This document shows, piece by piece, positions 7,115-13,618 of a stretch of 13,618 bases of DNA. Source of the stretch: Halanaerobiales bacterium (GTDB taxonomy: Bacteria; Bacillota_F; Halanaerobiia; Halanaerobiales; DTU029); the NCBI GenBank assembly GCA_016278415.1, contig JADQBV010000050.1:1-13618 (forward strand), given 5' to 3'. The notes under the pieces were generated by a model, which did no database searches, had not been told where the DNA came from, and worked only from the letters and a program-made list of their open reading frames with translations. Position numbers and translations under genes: made by a program. Every line of letters starts with the position of its first letter. Position 1 is the stretch's first letter.

Positions 7115-8458
7115 GGAAAATTATTTGGGACAGATGGTGTAAGAGGTGTTGCTAACAAAGAACTGACAGGAGAGCTGGCGTATAAATTAGGACGTTCAGG
7201 TGGATATTACCTAAGTAAAAAATTTCAAGGTGAAAGAAAACCTGTTATGCTCATAGGAAAAGATACACGAGTATCTGGTGATATGCTTGAATCTGCACTT
7301 GTAGCAGGTATGACTTCGGCTGGTATAGATGTAATAAAGCTAGGTATAATCCCTACCCCAGGAGTATCATATTTAGCAAATATTCTTGATGTAGAAGGTG
7401 CAGTAATGATATCTGCATCACACAATCCAATCGCTGATAACGGTATTAAGTTTTTTACTGGTGAAGGATTTAAATTGACTGATGAGATGGAAGATGATAT
7501 AGAAGATTTAATATACAATACTTACCAATCCATACCATCACCTACATCTACAGATATCGGTAATGCAGAAGATGTTGACGAATTTGTACAAAAGTACATA
7601 GAATACTTAATAACAACAGTGGAAAGTGATTTATCTGGTCTTAAAATAGTACTGGATTGTGCTAATGGGGCAGCCTATAGAGTTGCACCTGAGGTTCTTG
7701 AAAGACTCGGTGCTGACGTAATTATAGTTAATAATCAAGCTGATGGAAATAAAATTAATTATAATTGTGGTTCCACACATCCAGAGATAATTCAAGAACT
7801 GGTATTAAAAGAAGAAGCTGATCTTGGTATTGCTCACGATGGTGATGCTGATAGGATTATTATGGTAGATGAAAAAGGTAAGATAGTAAATGGTGATAAA
7901 ATAATGGCGATTTGTGCCCTTGACCTAATGAAGAAAGGAAAGCTAAAAGGATGTACACTGGTTACTACAGCATATAGTAATCTTGGATTACATGAAATTA
8001 TTGAAAAAAATGGCGGAAAAATATCTGTTACCAACAATGGTGATAGATACGTCCTTAAGGAAATGCTAGAGAATGGTTATAATCTAGGTGGTGAACAGTC
8101 TGGTCATATAATATTCCTGGATTATAATAAAACAGGAGATGGTGTCTTAACAGCCATTCAGACTGCCGCTATTGTTAAAAATTCTGGTATGAAGATAAGT
8201 GAACTTGCAGATGTTATGAAACCATGGCCCCAAAGACTGGCTAATATAGAAGTTCAAGATAAAGCTTGGGAAGATAAGAAAAATATACAAAGTCTTATCA
8301 AAATGGCTGAACAGGAATTAGGCGAAGATGGGCGGATATTTGTAAGGGCTTCTGGTACAGAACCGGTTATAAGAGTAATGCTGGAAGGAAAAGATGATAC
8401 TACCCTGGAAAAATTAGAAGAAGAGATTGTGGATGTTATAAGTCGAGAGTTAAGTTAA
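7112..8458 (+). CDS. glmM: Phosphoglucosamine mutase GlmM
   Basis: Cytoplasmic enzyme that interconverts glucosamine-6-phosphate and glucosamine-1-phosphate, the step between GlmS and UDP-GlcNAc synthesis for peptidoglycan. At 448 residues it has standard length. The N-terminus [15 protein letters not shown] is diagnostic. The catalytic phosphoserine lies in ISASHNP (S103). The magnesium site is DGDADR (243-248), the sugar-binding loop is GEQSGH (327-332) and the phosphate-binding loop is RASGTEP (412-418). All key residues are present, so it should be active. Upstream lies the unrelated membrane gene rather than the cdaA-cdaR pair often found before glmM in Firmicutes. Glucosamine-6-phosphate synthase is encoded about 4.3 kb further on, beyond a minus-strand operon. 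I found no convincing promoter in the AT-rich 298 bp upstream. Confidence 0.98.
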   Translation: MGKLFGTDGVRGVANKELTGELAYKLGRSGGYYLSKKFQGERKPVMLIGKDTRVSGDMLESALVAGMTSAGIDVIKLGIIPTPGVSYLANILDVEGAVMISASHNPIADNGIKFFTGEGFKLTDEMEDDIEDLIYNTYQSIPSPTSTDIGNAEDVDEFVQKYIEYLITTVESDLSGLKIVLDCANGAAYRVAPEVLERLGADVIIVNNQADGNKINYNCGSTHPEIIQELVLKEEADLGIAHDGDADRIIMVDEKGKIVNGDKIMAICALDLMKKGKLKGCTLVTTAYSNLGLHEIIEKNGGKISVTNNGDRYVLKEMLENGYNLGGEQSGHIIFLDYNKTGDGVLTAIQTAAIVKNSGMKISELADVMKPWPQRLANIEVQDKAWEDKKNIQSLIKMAEQELGEDGRIFVRASGTEPVIRVMLEGKDDTTLEKLEEEIVDVISRELS

Positions 8459-8521
8459 AAAAATATAATATTAAAATATAAATTAATAAAAAATTAATAA
8501 TTAATATAAATAAGAAAAGAG

Positions 8522-8564
8522 TCAACCTGTAAAGACATTAAGTTTATATGTCTTTACAGGTTGA
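8522..8564 (-). terminator. Long perfect hairpin, probable terminator of the ABC operon
   Basis: TCAACCTGTAAAGACAT (8522-8538) and its exact complement (8548-8564) form a 17-bp stem with a 9-nt loop. Read on the minus strand, the stem is followed by CTCTTTTCTTATTT, a broken U-rich tail, which fits an end signal for the solute-binding-protein operon whose stop codon is 82 nt before the stem. On the plus strand the following bases (TAGAGTGTTG) are a poor tail. Confidence 0.65.
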
Positions 8565-8596
8565 TAGAGTGTTGTTATATATCAGAAAGGTAATTT

Positions 8597-8644
8597 TGAT
8601 TATATGATATACCGATCATATAATCATACCCTTTTTGATATTTT
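8597..8644 (+). terminator. Probable terminator of glmM
   Basis: TGATTATATGAT (8597-8608) pairs perfectly with ATCATATAATCA (8615-8626) around a 6-nt loop. Read on the plus strand it is followed by TACCCTTTTTGATATTTTTTT, a T-rich tail; on the minus strand the flank is not U-rich. It lies about 140 nt after the glmM stop, beyond the operon's own hairpin, so the two converging transcripts would overlap before ending. Confidence 0.55.
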
Positions 8645-8645
8645 T

Positions 8646-9896
8646 TTATTCAGCTAAGATAGCGTTAACTGCTGCTGCTGCTTGATCTAGATACTTTCTA
8701 GAGGTTGCATCATCATAATTACCGTTTACATAATCAGAAAGAACGTTACCAAAGTTCGTTTGGATAGCTCCCTCGATTGGACCCCATTCTGGAATTGCAG
8801 GATAAGCAGTAGCATAAGATAGTGTATCAATAAATGTTACCCATGTTTCATCTTCATAATATGGGTCGTTTAATGATGCCTTATTAGCAGGAATCATTTT
8901 AGATAAATTCTTAGTATAATCAGCTAATACATCATCACTTACTAGGAATTTAACCCATGCTTTAGCAGCTTCTATTTCTTCTTCAGAAGCGTTATTTCTA
9001 ATGGCAAGGTTACTTCCACCAGAGAAAGAAGCTCTACCATAAGGACCAGAAGGTGGCTGAACTACAGCATATGGTAATTCTGGATTGTCAGCTTCAATAT
9101 CAGCAATATTCCAAGGACCCATAAAGGCCATAGCAGTTTCTCCACTGATAAAAGCAGCGTCTGCTTGAGGTTGGTTATACTCAGCACATGATTCAGATGC
9201 TAAACCAGAATCCACTAGATTTACCCAATAGTCCATAGCTCTAACACCAGCAGCTGAGTTAAAGGCAGCAGCGGTATTGCTTTCATTTAACATTTCTCCA
9301 CCGTTTGACCAAAGGATAATAGCCCAGTTATGGATTAAGTCCCAAGCGCCAGTACCAGCGGTTGCAATTGCTCTTCCTTCACCATGAACATCAATAATTT
9401 TCTTGCCGACTTTAACTAAATCTTGATATGTGCGAGGAGGCTCTACGCCTGCTTCTTCAAACATTTCAGTATTGTAGAAGAGAGCTCTTGTTTCGGCAAA
9501 CCAAGGTACACCATAATTTTTTCCATCAAGTGTGGTTGACTCAAGATTTGCTTTAAAGAATTTATCTGCTCCACCAAAATCAGCCATATCTAATTCCACT
9601 AGACCACCAGTAGCTGCATATTCAGGATTCCAGGTAGTACCTAATTGGAATACATGAGCTCCTTCGCCAGTAATAATGGCATTCATGATTAGAGGACCAT
9701 CGCCCCAACCAATCTCATCAAAGTTTACTTTAATACCTGTCTCTGCTTCAAATTCAGCAGCTTTTGCTTCCATCCATGCATAATGTTGCTCAGAAGGTGC
9801 ATTAGGCATAGACCAGAAAGTAATTTCTGTTGCGCTAGCCATAGCACTAACTACTAGTAATGAAACAAGTGTTAATAAAACTAAATATTTTTTCAT
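8646..9896 (-). CDS. Extracellular sugar-binding protein of an ABC transporter (family 1)
   Basis: A 416-residue secreted solute-binding protein that would capture a sugar or oligosaccharide and deliver it to the two permeases encoded upstream. Residues 1-22 form a signal peptide (MKK, a hydrophobic core, then ASA before TEITFW). There is no lipobox Cys, which suits a free periplasmic protein in a two-membrane cell. The start of the mature chain, EITFWSMPNAPSEQ, and the segments NPEYAATGGLVELD, YGVPWFAETRALFYN and SGETAMAFMGPWN are typical of MalE-like family 1 proteins. The mature chain is strongly acidic, as often seen in exported proteins of salt-adapted bacteria. A purine-rich GGGGG (9907-9911) lies 10 nt before the ATG. 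It is the last gene of its operon and has a 101-nt leader of its own. Substrate not determinable. Confidence 0.95.
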   Translation of the reverse strand: MKKYLVLLTLVSLLVVSAMASATEITFWSMPNAPSEQHYAWMEAKAAEFEAETGIKVNFDEIGWGDGPLIMNAIITGEGAHVFQLGTTWNPEYAATGGLVELDMADFGGADKFFKANLESTTLDGKNYGVPWFAETRALFYNTEMFEEAGVEPPRTYQDLVKVGKKIIDVHGEGRAIATAGTGAWDLIHNWAIILWSNGGEMLNESNTAAAFNSAAGVRAMDYWVNLVDSGLASESCAEYNQPQADAAFISGETAMAFMGPWNIADIEADNPELPYAVVQPPSGPYGRASFSGGSNLAIRNNASEEEIEAAKAWVKFLVSDDVLADYTKNLSKMIPANKASLNDPYYEDETWVTFIDTLSYATAYPAIPEWGPIEGAIQTNFGNVLSDYVNGNYDDATSRKYLDQAAAAVNAILAE

Positions 9897-9970
9897 TTAA
9901 TAAAAACCCCCATTTTTAATTGTAATAAGACATTCCAACATACCAACAAATAATAGTTTGTATCCCCGAC

Positions 9971-9980
9971 ATCACCTCCC
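9971..9980 (-). promoter_or_regulatory. Orphan Shine-Dalgarno sequence between the MalG-like and binding-protein genes
   Basis: The minus strand reads GGGAGGTGAT, a near-perfect anti-SD match, 75 nt before the binding-protein ATG. No ATG, GTG or TTG lies at a working distance behind it. The binding-protein gene has its own weaker site. It may be a relic of a lost start, or a 30S-binding site that shields the 5' end of a processed transcript, as described for STAB-SD elements in Bacillus. The role is inference. Confidence 0.45.
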
Positions 9981-9997
9981 TGTTAAAATAAGCGGTT

Positions 9998-10846
9998 TTA
10001 TCCCTTCGTAGCTCCTGATACTAATCCCTTAACAATCTGCTTTTGATATATAGTAAATGCTATTATAATAGGTAATGTGGCAAAAATACAGGCTGCCATC
10101 ATCTGTCCCCAGCGGGCTTGATTTTGAGAGATAAATTGTAATAATCCAAGGGCTATTGTTCTGGTCTCAGTTCTGGTTAAAATGGTTGCAAATAAAATTT
10201 CATTCCATCCCATGATAAATGTATAGATGCCAACTGCGGCTAATCCAGGTTTTGCCAGAGGAAGGATAATTTTAAATAGCGCTTGAAACCTGTTACATCC
10301 ATCAATTAATGCTTGTTCATCGATACTATTTGGTACTGAATCCAGGTAATTTCTAAGCATTAAAATTGAAAAAGGTAGGGCAAAAGATGTATAGGTGAAT
10401 ATTAGTCCATGATATGTATTGGTCATCGGAATACCTAAATTATTTTTTAACCAAGTAAACATCATAAAATAGGGTATAACAAAGAGTATCCCCGGTAACA
10501 TTTGAGTAGCAAGTAAAACTATAACATATAAATTTCGACCGCGGAATTTAAATCTAGAGATACCATATGCGGCAAGTGCACTTAGTAGTAAACCGAAGAT
10601 CATAGCTCCACCACTGATGATGATACTATTCTTAAAGTACTTTACAATAGGTACGGTATTATTCATCTGCATATAGTTTTCCGTTGTAAATGTTTGAGGA
10701 ATCCAGCTGGGTTGCATTCCCTGTATTTCTACTCTTGTTTTGAAAGAACTGGAAATCATCCAGGCATATGGACCTAAAACAAAAAGTAGTACGATAATAA
10801 TAGTAAGATAAAATAAAATGTTTTGTAATGGTGTTCTTTTATTCAT
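9998..10846 (-). CDS. ABC sugar transporter permease, MalG type
   Basis: A 282-residue inner-membrane subunit with six expected helices that pairs with the MalF-like permease encoded just before it. The cytoplasmic EAA loop that docks on the ATPase is at about residues 177-200 (DEQALIDGCNRFQALFKIILP). The N-terminal pattern 'LGPYAWMISSSFKT' is typical of the MalG/CarbE-like group. The start is ATG 10846, 8 nt behind AAGGAG (10855-10860). An in-frame GTG at 10855 overlaps that site and is unlikely. Only 13 nt separate it from the stop of the preceding gene, so the two are surely co-transcribed. Confidence 0.95.
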   Translation of the reverse strand: MNKRTPLQNILFYLTIIIVLLFVLGPYAWMISSSFKTRVEIQGMQPSWIPQTFTTENYMQMNNTVPIVKYFKNSIIISGGAMIFGLLLSALAAYGISRFKFRGRNLYVIVLLATQMLPGILFVIPYFMMFTWLKNNLGIPMTNTYHGLIFTYTSFALPFSILMLRNYLDSVPNSIDEQALIDGCNRFQALFKIILPLAKPGLAAVGIYTFIMGWNEILFATILTRTETRTIALGLLQFISQNQARWGQMMAACIFATLPIIIAFTIYQKQIVKGLVSGATKG

Positions 10847-10859
10847 TGTTATCACTCCT

Positions 10860-11807
10860 TTACTCTTCGGACTTAAAACGGAAGAAATATAGATAAATCA
10901 AAGTTATGGTTAACATGATTAACATTAATAGTACTGACAAAGCAGACCCCTGGCCATAATTATAGTTTTCAAATGCTTCGCGCATTATCAAAGTATTCGG
11001 TACTTCAGCAGACCTACCAGGGTTTGTTCCAAATAGAACTCTAAACTGATTATAGGCATGGAAGTTCCATAATATATTCATAATCATAATTGTTTTGATT
11101 ACTGGTTTAAGAAAGGGTAGAGTAATAAATTTAAACTGCTGCCATGGGGTGGCGCCATCTATTTTGGCCGCTTCATAAATATCTGTAGGAATACTCTGTA
11201 AGCCAGCTAACAGCATTAGTGTGACAAAAGGCCATCCCTTCCAGGTTGCAGCTATTATAACTGCCCACATGGTATTTTCCCCTACTAGCCAAATTAAGGG
11301 TTCCTGGATAATACCTATTTTTAATAACATTTCATTGAGTATACCTATTCTAGATTGGAATATAAACCTCCAAAAGTTATAGGCAACTGAGTCTGGTGTT
11401 ATATAAGGTATTAAGATTAACCCTCTGACAAAAGTCCTTCCCACAAAAGGCTTATTTAACATCAATGCTACACCTAATCCTATTAAGAAACCCACAGAAA
11501 TGGTTATTAAACCGAAAAAGAAAATGTTATATAAACTTTCTAAATACCTCTGGCCAATAGTAGTTGCTGGATTAAAGGCATTAATATAATTTCCGAGACC
11601 TATAAAAGGTGCAGTTGTCCAATCTCTGATATTTCTTATAGTTAAATCTCTGAAACTTATTAGAATACCCCAACTCATAGGTAAAACATGTACAAATAAC
11701 ATGCCCAAAACTGCAGGTAGAATAAATAAATACCCTATTGATTTTTTGTTCAATTTGAAATTAGGCTTTATTTTGTTTGTTTTTACATCTGGCTTTATCT
11801 TGCTCAT
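10860..11807 (-). CDS. ABC sugar transporter permease, MalF type
   Basis: A 315-residue inner-membrane permease and first gene of the importer operon. A basic N-terminal tail with a repeated KIKP motif (residues 4-7 and 13-16) precedes the first helix (GYLFILPAVLGMLFVHVLP). The EAA loop is at about 210-231 (IYEAAKIDGATPWQQFKFITLP). ATG 11807 follows GAGGTGA at 5-nt spacing. No ATPase gene is in the window; such importers often share an MsmK/MalK-type ATPase encoded elsewhere. Two LacI-type operators lie 177 and 282 bp upstream of the start, so control by a sugar-responsive or catabolite regulator is likely. Confidence 0.95.
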   Translation of the reverse strand: MSKIKPDVKTNKIKPNFKLNKKSIGYLFILPAVLGMLFVHVLPMSWGILISFRDLTIRNIRDWTTAPFIGLGNYINAFNPATTIGQRYLESLYNIFFFGLITISVGFLIGLGVALMLNKPFVGRTFVRGLILIPYITPDSVAYNFWRFIFQSRIGILNEMLLKIGIIQEPLIWLVGENTMWAVIIAATWKGWPFVTLMLLAGLQSIPTDIYEAAKIDGATPWQQFKFITLPFLKPVIKTIMIMNILWNFHAYNQFRVLFGTNPGRSAEVPNTLIMREAFENYNYGQGSALSVLLMLIMLTITLIYLYFFRFKSEE

Positions 11808-11950
11808 TTTTTCACCTCACTAAATTATTACTTAATATAATATAAAACTTAAAAAATTTTAAAATAATGCAAATATGTTATCACCTCACTCATATCTTTT
11901 GAATGTATATATGCAGGATAAAAAAACTAAATTATATAGGTATCCTGTCA

Positions 11951-11978
11951 ATATTATTAATATGTAAAGGATTGTTAA
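11951..11978 (-). promoter_or_regulatory. Candidate promoter of the ABC operon
   Basis: On the minus strand TTAACA (11973-11978) and TAATAT (11951-11956) are 16 bp apart; the -10 matches only 4 of 6 consensus bases. Operator 1 begins 5 bp upstream of the -35. The predicted start near 11945 would give a leader of about 135 nt that contains a second copy of TCACCTCACT (plus-strand reading, 11881-11890), that is, an extra GAGGTGA site. Confidence 0.3.
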
Positions 11979-11983
11979 AATTT

Positions 11984-11997
11984 CTAAAACGGTTTAG
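11984..11997. promoter_or_regulatory. LacI/CcpA-family operator 1
   Basis: CTAAAACGGTTTAG has the dyad CTAAAnCGnTTTAG with the central CG typical of LacI-family sites. It is followed by ATTT, as in the second copy. It lies immediately upstream of the candidate promoter of the importer operon. Confidence 0.65.
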
Positions 11998-12088
11998 ATT
12001 TAGGGAAAATCATTTTTTAAAATCCTTTAGAAGACATCAATATAAAAAATAGTGTAAAACTTTTACTAAAAAGTAAGTTATTAATCAC

Positions 12089-12102
12089 CTAAAGCGATTT
12101 AG
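12089..12102. promoter_or_regulatory. LacI/CcpA-family operator 2
   Basis: CTAAAGCGATTTAG has the same dyad and the same ATTT flank as operator 1, in the same orientation. Centre-to-centre spacing to operator 1 is 105 bp, ten turns of B-DNA, which would suit looping by a tetrameric or interacting regulator. No regulator gene is in the window. Confidence 0.65.
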
Positions 12103-12430
12103 ATTTCCCTTAAAAAAATTGTTTTAGGAAAAAAATTATTATTAAGTTAATTTTTATAGATAATGGATATATTTAACTCCATCTGAATTCAGGATTATAG
12201 TAATGATAAGTCTAATTACATGAAAAATTACTTTATTGATAATTTATTACAGGCTTATTTATAAATATACAATCCAATTATTATTATTAATTCTCCATCA
12301 GCAAAAAAAATCCTCCTTTATTTGGTATATTTTTTTAAAATATTTTCTATTGAATTAATCTATAACCAATATTTACTTAATTAATTACCGTGTAATATAT
12401 GGATCTATAAGTTTTAAATCTTATTTATTA

Positions 12431-12459
12431 TTAACAAATATATGTTTATGTGCTATAAT
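12431..12459 (+). promoter_or_regulatory. Promoter of glmS (extended -10)
   Basis: TTAACA (12431-12436) and a perfect TATAAT (12454-12459) are 17 bp apart, and the -10 is preceded by TGC, giving the extended -10 motif TGnTATAAT. This is the strongest promoter in the window. The predicted start at about 12466 gives a leader of about 320 nt before the glmS ATG, with the ribozyme in its second half. Confidence 0.8.
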
Positions 12460-12465
12460 ATAGTA

Positions 12466-12530
12466 GTATGTTTTTTAATGCGCTAATAGAATGATTTTGA
12501 TTAAGACTACTAAATTGATTAAAGACATAC
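12466..12530 (+). promoter_or_regulatory. 5'-terminal stem-loop of the glmS leader
   Basis: GTATGTTTTTTAAT (12466-12479) can pair with ATTAAAGACATAC (12518-12530) through 13 bp with one bulged T. The left arm begins at the predicted transcription start, so the transcript would carry a structured 5' end. TTGATTAA occurs twice here (12497-12504 and 12515-12522), so an alternative pairing partner exists for the left arm. No U-tract follows. Confidence 0.35.
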
Positions 12531-12567
12531 TATTTAAATTATAGTTAGAATTATTTAAGATTTCTTC

Positions 12568-12577
12568 AAGGAGGTGG
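12568..12577 (+). promoter_or_regulatory. Orphan Shine-Dalgarno sequence ahead of the glmS ribozyme
   Basis: AAGGAGGTGG is a near-perfect ribosome binding site 22 nt upstream of the ribozyme cleavage point. No ATG, GTG or TTG start follows at a working distance; the nearest option is ATT-AAG-TAA. It lies in the RNA fragment that self-cleavage removes from glmS. Confidence 0.5.
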
Positions 12578-12591
12578 TTATTAAGTAAAAG

Positions 12592-12764
12592 ATAAAAAAG
12601 CGCCAGTACTTGGATGTGGACGGAAGTACATCTGAGTTGACGAGGAGGGGGTTTATCGAGTGTTCGGCGGATGCCTCCAGGTCTTCTCTATTGGACCTCA
12701 AATCTAATCTATAAAACCTATGAGTGATTATAGGTACAAAGAGATTAGTTAAATAGGGTAAAAC
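12592..12764 (+). ncRNA. glmS: glmS ribozyme / glucosamine-6-phosphate riboswitch
   Basis: A self-cleaving leader RNA activated by glucosamine-6-phosphate, giving negative feedback on glmS. Conserved core segments are evident: GCGCC right after the cleavage point (A12599|G12600), GTTGACGAGGAGGGGGTTTATCGA, TTCGGCGGATGCCTCC. The stems also fold: the hairpin from ACTTGGATGT to ACATCTGAGT after the cleavage site, AGGTC/GACCT (12679-12683 with 12694-12698), CTAATCT/AGATTAG (12704-12710 with 12742-12748) and a nested ACCTAT/ATAGGT (12716-12721 with 12730-12735). The element ends about 22 nt before the glmS start. The 5' and 3' limits given are approximate. Confidence 0.97.
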
Positions 12765-12786
12765 TTAATAAAACGGAGGTAATAAA

Positions 12787-13618
12787 ATGTGCGGAATTGT
12801 TGGTTATGTGGGAGATAGAGATATATCTTCTATACTATTGGAAGGACTAAAGAAACTAGAGTATCGCGGATATGATTCTGCAGGTATAGCAGTAAGTGTG
12901 AGTGGGGAGATAGAAGTTCTTAAGAAAGCAGGTAAATTACAGGAACTTGAATTATTAGTTGGCGAAAAACCACCTGTCGGGAAGTATGGCATTGGTCATA
13001 CCAGGTGGGCAACCCACGGAAGTCCTTCTAATTGTAATTCTCATCCACATCGAGATTGTAGTGGTGAGTTTGTTATAGTGCATAATGGAATTGTAGAGAA
13101 TTATCAGGGTATAAAAGAAGGACTGCTTGAAAAGGGTCATGAATTTAAATCAGAGACGGATACTGAGGTAATCGCACATCTCTTTGAAGATATTTATACT
13201 GGAGATATGAAGGAAACAATCGTAAAGATTATGGAAATCATTGAAGGATCATATGCCTTAACTGTTCTTACAAAGAAAGATCCGGAAAGAATATATGCAA
13301 TTCGTCAGGATAGTCCATTGATAATAGGCTTAGGCAATGAGGAGAATTTTATTGCTTCAGATATTCCTGCCTTTTTGAAGTATACAAAGGATTTCTATAT
13401 TCTTAATGACGGAGAATTTGCAGAAATTAGTAAGGAAAATGTCAGTATCTATGACGATAAGGGTCAGAAAGTCTCCAGGGATATTTTCCAAGTAGACTGG
13501 GATGCAAAGATGGCTGAAAAGAATGGCTTTGATCACTTCATGCTCAAAGAAATTCATGAACAGCCAGATGCACTGCGTCGTGTTTTGAGTAATCGCATAA
13601 CACCTGGGGATATTAATT
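12787..13618 (+). CDS. glmS: Glutamine-fructose-6-phosphate aminotransferase GlmS, 3'-truncated
   Basis: Makes glucosamine-6-phosphate from fructose-6-phosphate and glutamine, the committed step of amino-sugar synthesis. The first 277 residues are visible and the gene runs off the window; the full protein is normally about 600 residues. MCGIVGYVGD supplies the N-terminal nucleophile Cys2, exposed when Met is removed. The glutaminase site is complete: HTRWATHG (71-78), HNGIVENY (99-106) and SETDTE (122-127). The start of the linker to the sugar-isomerase half is seen at HFMLKEIHEQP (250-260). ATG 12787 follows a GGAGGT site. Expression is under the upstream ribozyme. It acts just before GlmM, encoded about 4.3 kb upstream in the same orientation. 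Confidence 0.98.
   Translation, partial: MCGIVGYVGDRDISSILLEGLKKLEYRGYDSAGIAVSVSGEIEVLKKAGKLQELELLVGEKPPVGKYGIGHTRWATHGSPSNCNSHPHRDCSGEFVIVHNGIVENYQGIKEGLLEKGHEFKSETDTEVIAHLFEDIYTGDMKETIVKIMEIIEGSYALTVLTKKDPERIYAIRQDSPLIIGLGNEENFIASDIPAFLKYTKDFYILNDGEFAEISKENVSIYDDKGQKVSRDIFQVDWDAKMAEKNGFDHFMLKEIHEQPDALRRVLSNRITPGDIN

Larger units (their letters stand above)
11822..12786. other. Gene-free divergent region between the ABC operon and glmS
   Basis: A stretch of 965 bp, very AT-rich up to about 12590, with no reading frame I can support. It holds the operon's candidate promoter and two operators on the left, and the glmS promoter, leader and ribozyme on the right. In 12103-12430 the only feature I see is AAAGGAGGA on the minus strand (12311-12319) followed by a five-codon frame (TTG 12304 to TAA), which looks like another orphan ribosome binding site. 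Confidence 0.8.

Noticed and set aside
11931..11951. Perfect TTGACA and perfect TATAAT on the minus strand upstream of the ABC operon
   Set aside because: They are only 9 bp apart, which no sigma-70 type polymerase can use as a pair. Neither has a good partner at 16-18 bp.
12284..12320. Minus-strand AAAGGAGGA followed by a five-codon frame from TTG
   Set aside because: The frame is too short to call a gene, and no promoter is evident. I noted it only as a possible orphan ribosome binding site.
12804..13557. Minus-strand open frames opposite glmS (12804-12992, 12955-13140, 13357-13557)
   Set aside because: They lie fully inside the well-supported glmS coding region and have no independent support.
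1..13618. CRISPR arrays, insertion sequences, tRNA or rRNA genes, defence or toxin-antitoxin systems
   Set aside because: I looked for regular repeat-spacer units, transposase motifs with terminal repeats, and cloverleaf-like or rRNA segments, and saw none.

Overview
This window comes from an AT-rich, probably halophilic, anaerobic Firmicute with two membranes; a member of the Halanaerobiales is my best guess. Three things point that way. There is an RND efflux pump. The binding protein of the sugar ABC transporter has a plain signal peptidase I leader (ASA|TE) with no lipobox cysteine, as expected for a periplasmic protein. Upstream regions are very AT-rich and ribosome binding sites are of the GAGGTGA type. 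The taxonomic call is inference; no rRNA gene is present.

Left part, plus strand. The window opens inside an RND permease gene (bases 3-2939, about 45 N-terminal residues missing). A gene-free stretch follows (2940-3464) with a wobble-rich terminator, a consensus promoter that could drive a short RNA ending at a strong terminator (about 3061-3200), and an imperfect two-tier hairpin (3332-3384). Next come three separate genes that together form the 'AmmeMemoRadiSam' set: a LigB/Memo-like metal-site protein (3465-4289), an AMMECR1-domain protein (4420-4947) and a radical SAM enzyme (5082-6065). The last appears to start at a non-standard AUU codon. The biochemical role of this trio is not established as far as I know.

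Middle. A convergent minus-strand gene (6082-6813) encodes a very AT-rich multi-pass membrane protein that looks like a CPBP/CAAX-protease relative without its catalytic residues. Then comes glmM (7112-8458), phosphoglucosamine mutase, preceded by a two-codon reading frame that overlaps its start codon. A convergent intergenic region follows with two long perfect inverted repeats whose U-rich tails point in opposite directions.

Right part. A minus-strand operon (11807 down to 8646) encodes a MalF-like permease, a MalG-like permease and, last, a secreted solute-binding protein. It has no ATPase gene in the window. Upstream of it are two LacI/CcpA-type operators (CTAAArCGrTTTAG) whose centres are exactly 105 bp apart. 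A near-consensus extended -10 promoter (12431-12459) then starts a leader of about 320 nt that contains a glmS ribozyme (about 12592-12764) and leads into glmS (12787 to the window end, truncated).

How the genes work together. GlmS makes glucosamine-6-phosphate from fructose-6-phosphate and glutamine, and GlmM converts it to glucosamine-1-phosphate for UDP-GlcNAc and the cell wall. The ribozyme lets glucosamine-6-phosphate shut off glmS. The sugar-importer operon separates these two genes, which commonly adjoin in related bacteria. The most unusual signals are regulatory: several strong Shine-Dalgarno sequences without a usable gene start (one just ahead of the ribozyme cleavage site), the phased operator pair, the AUU start and the crossed terminators.
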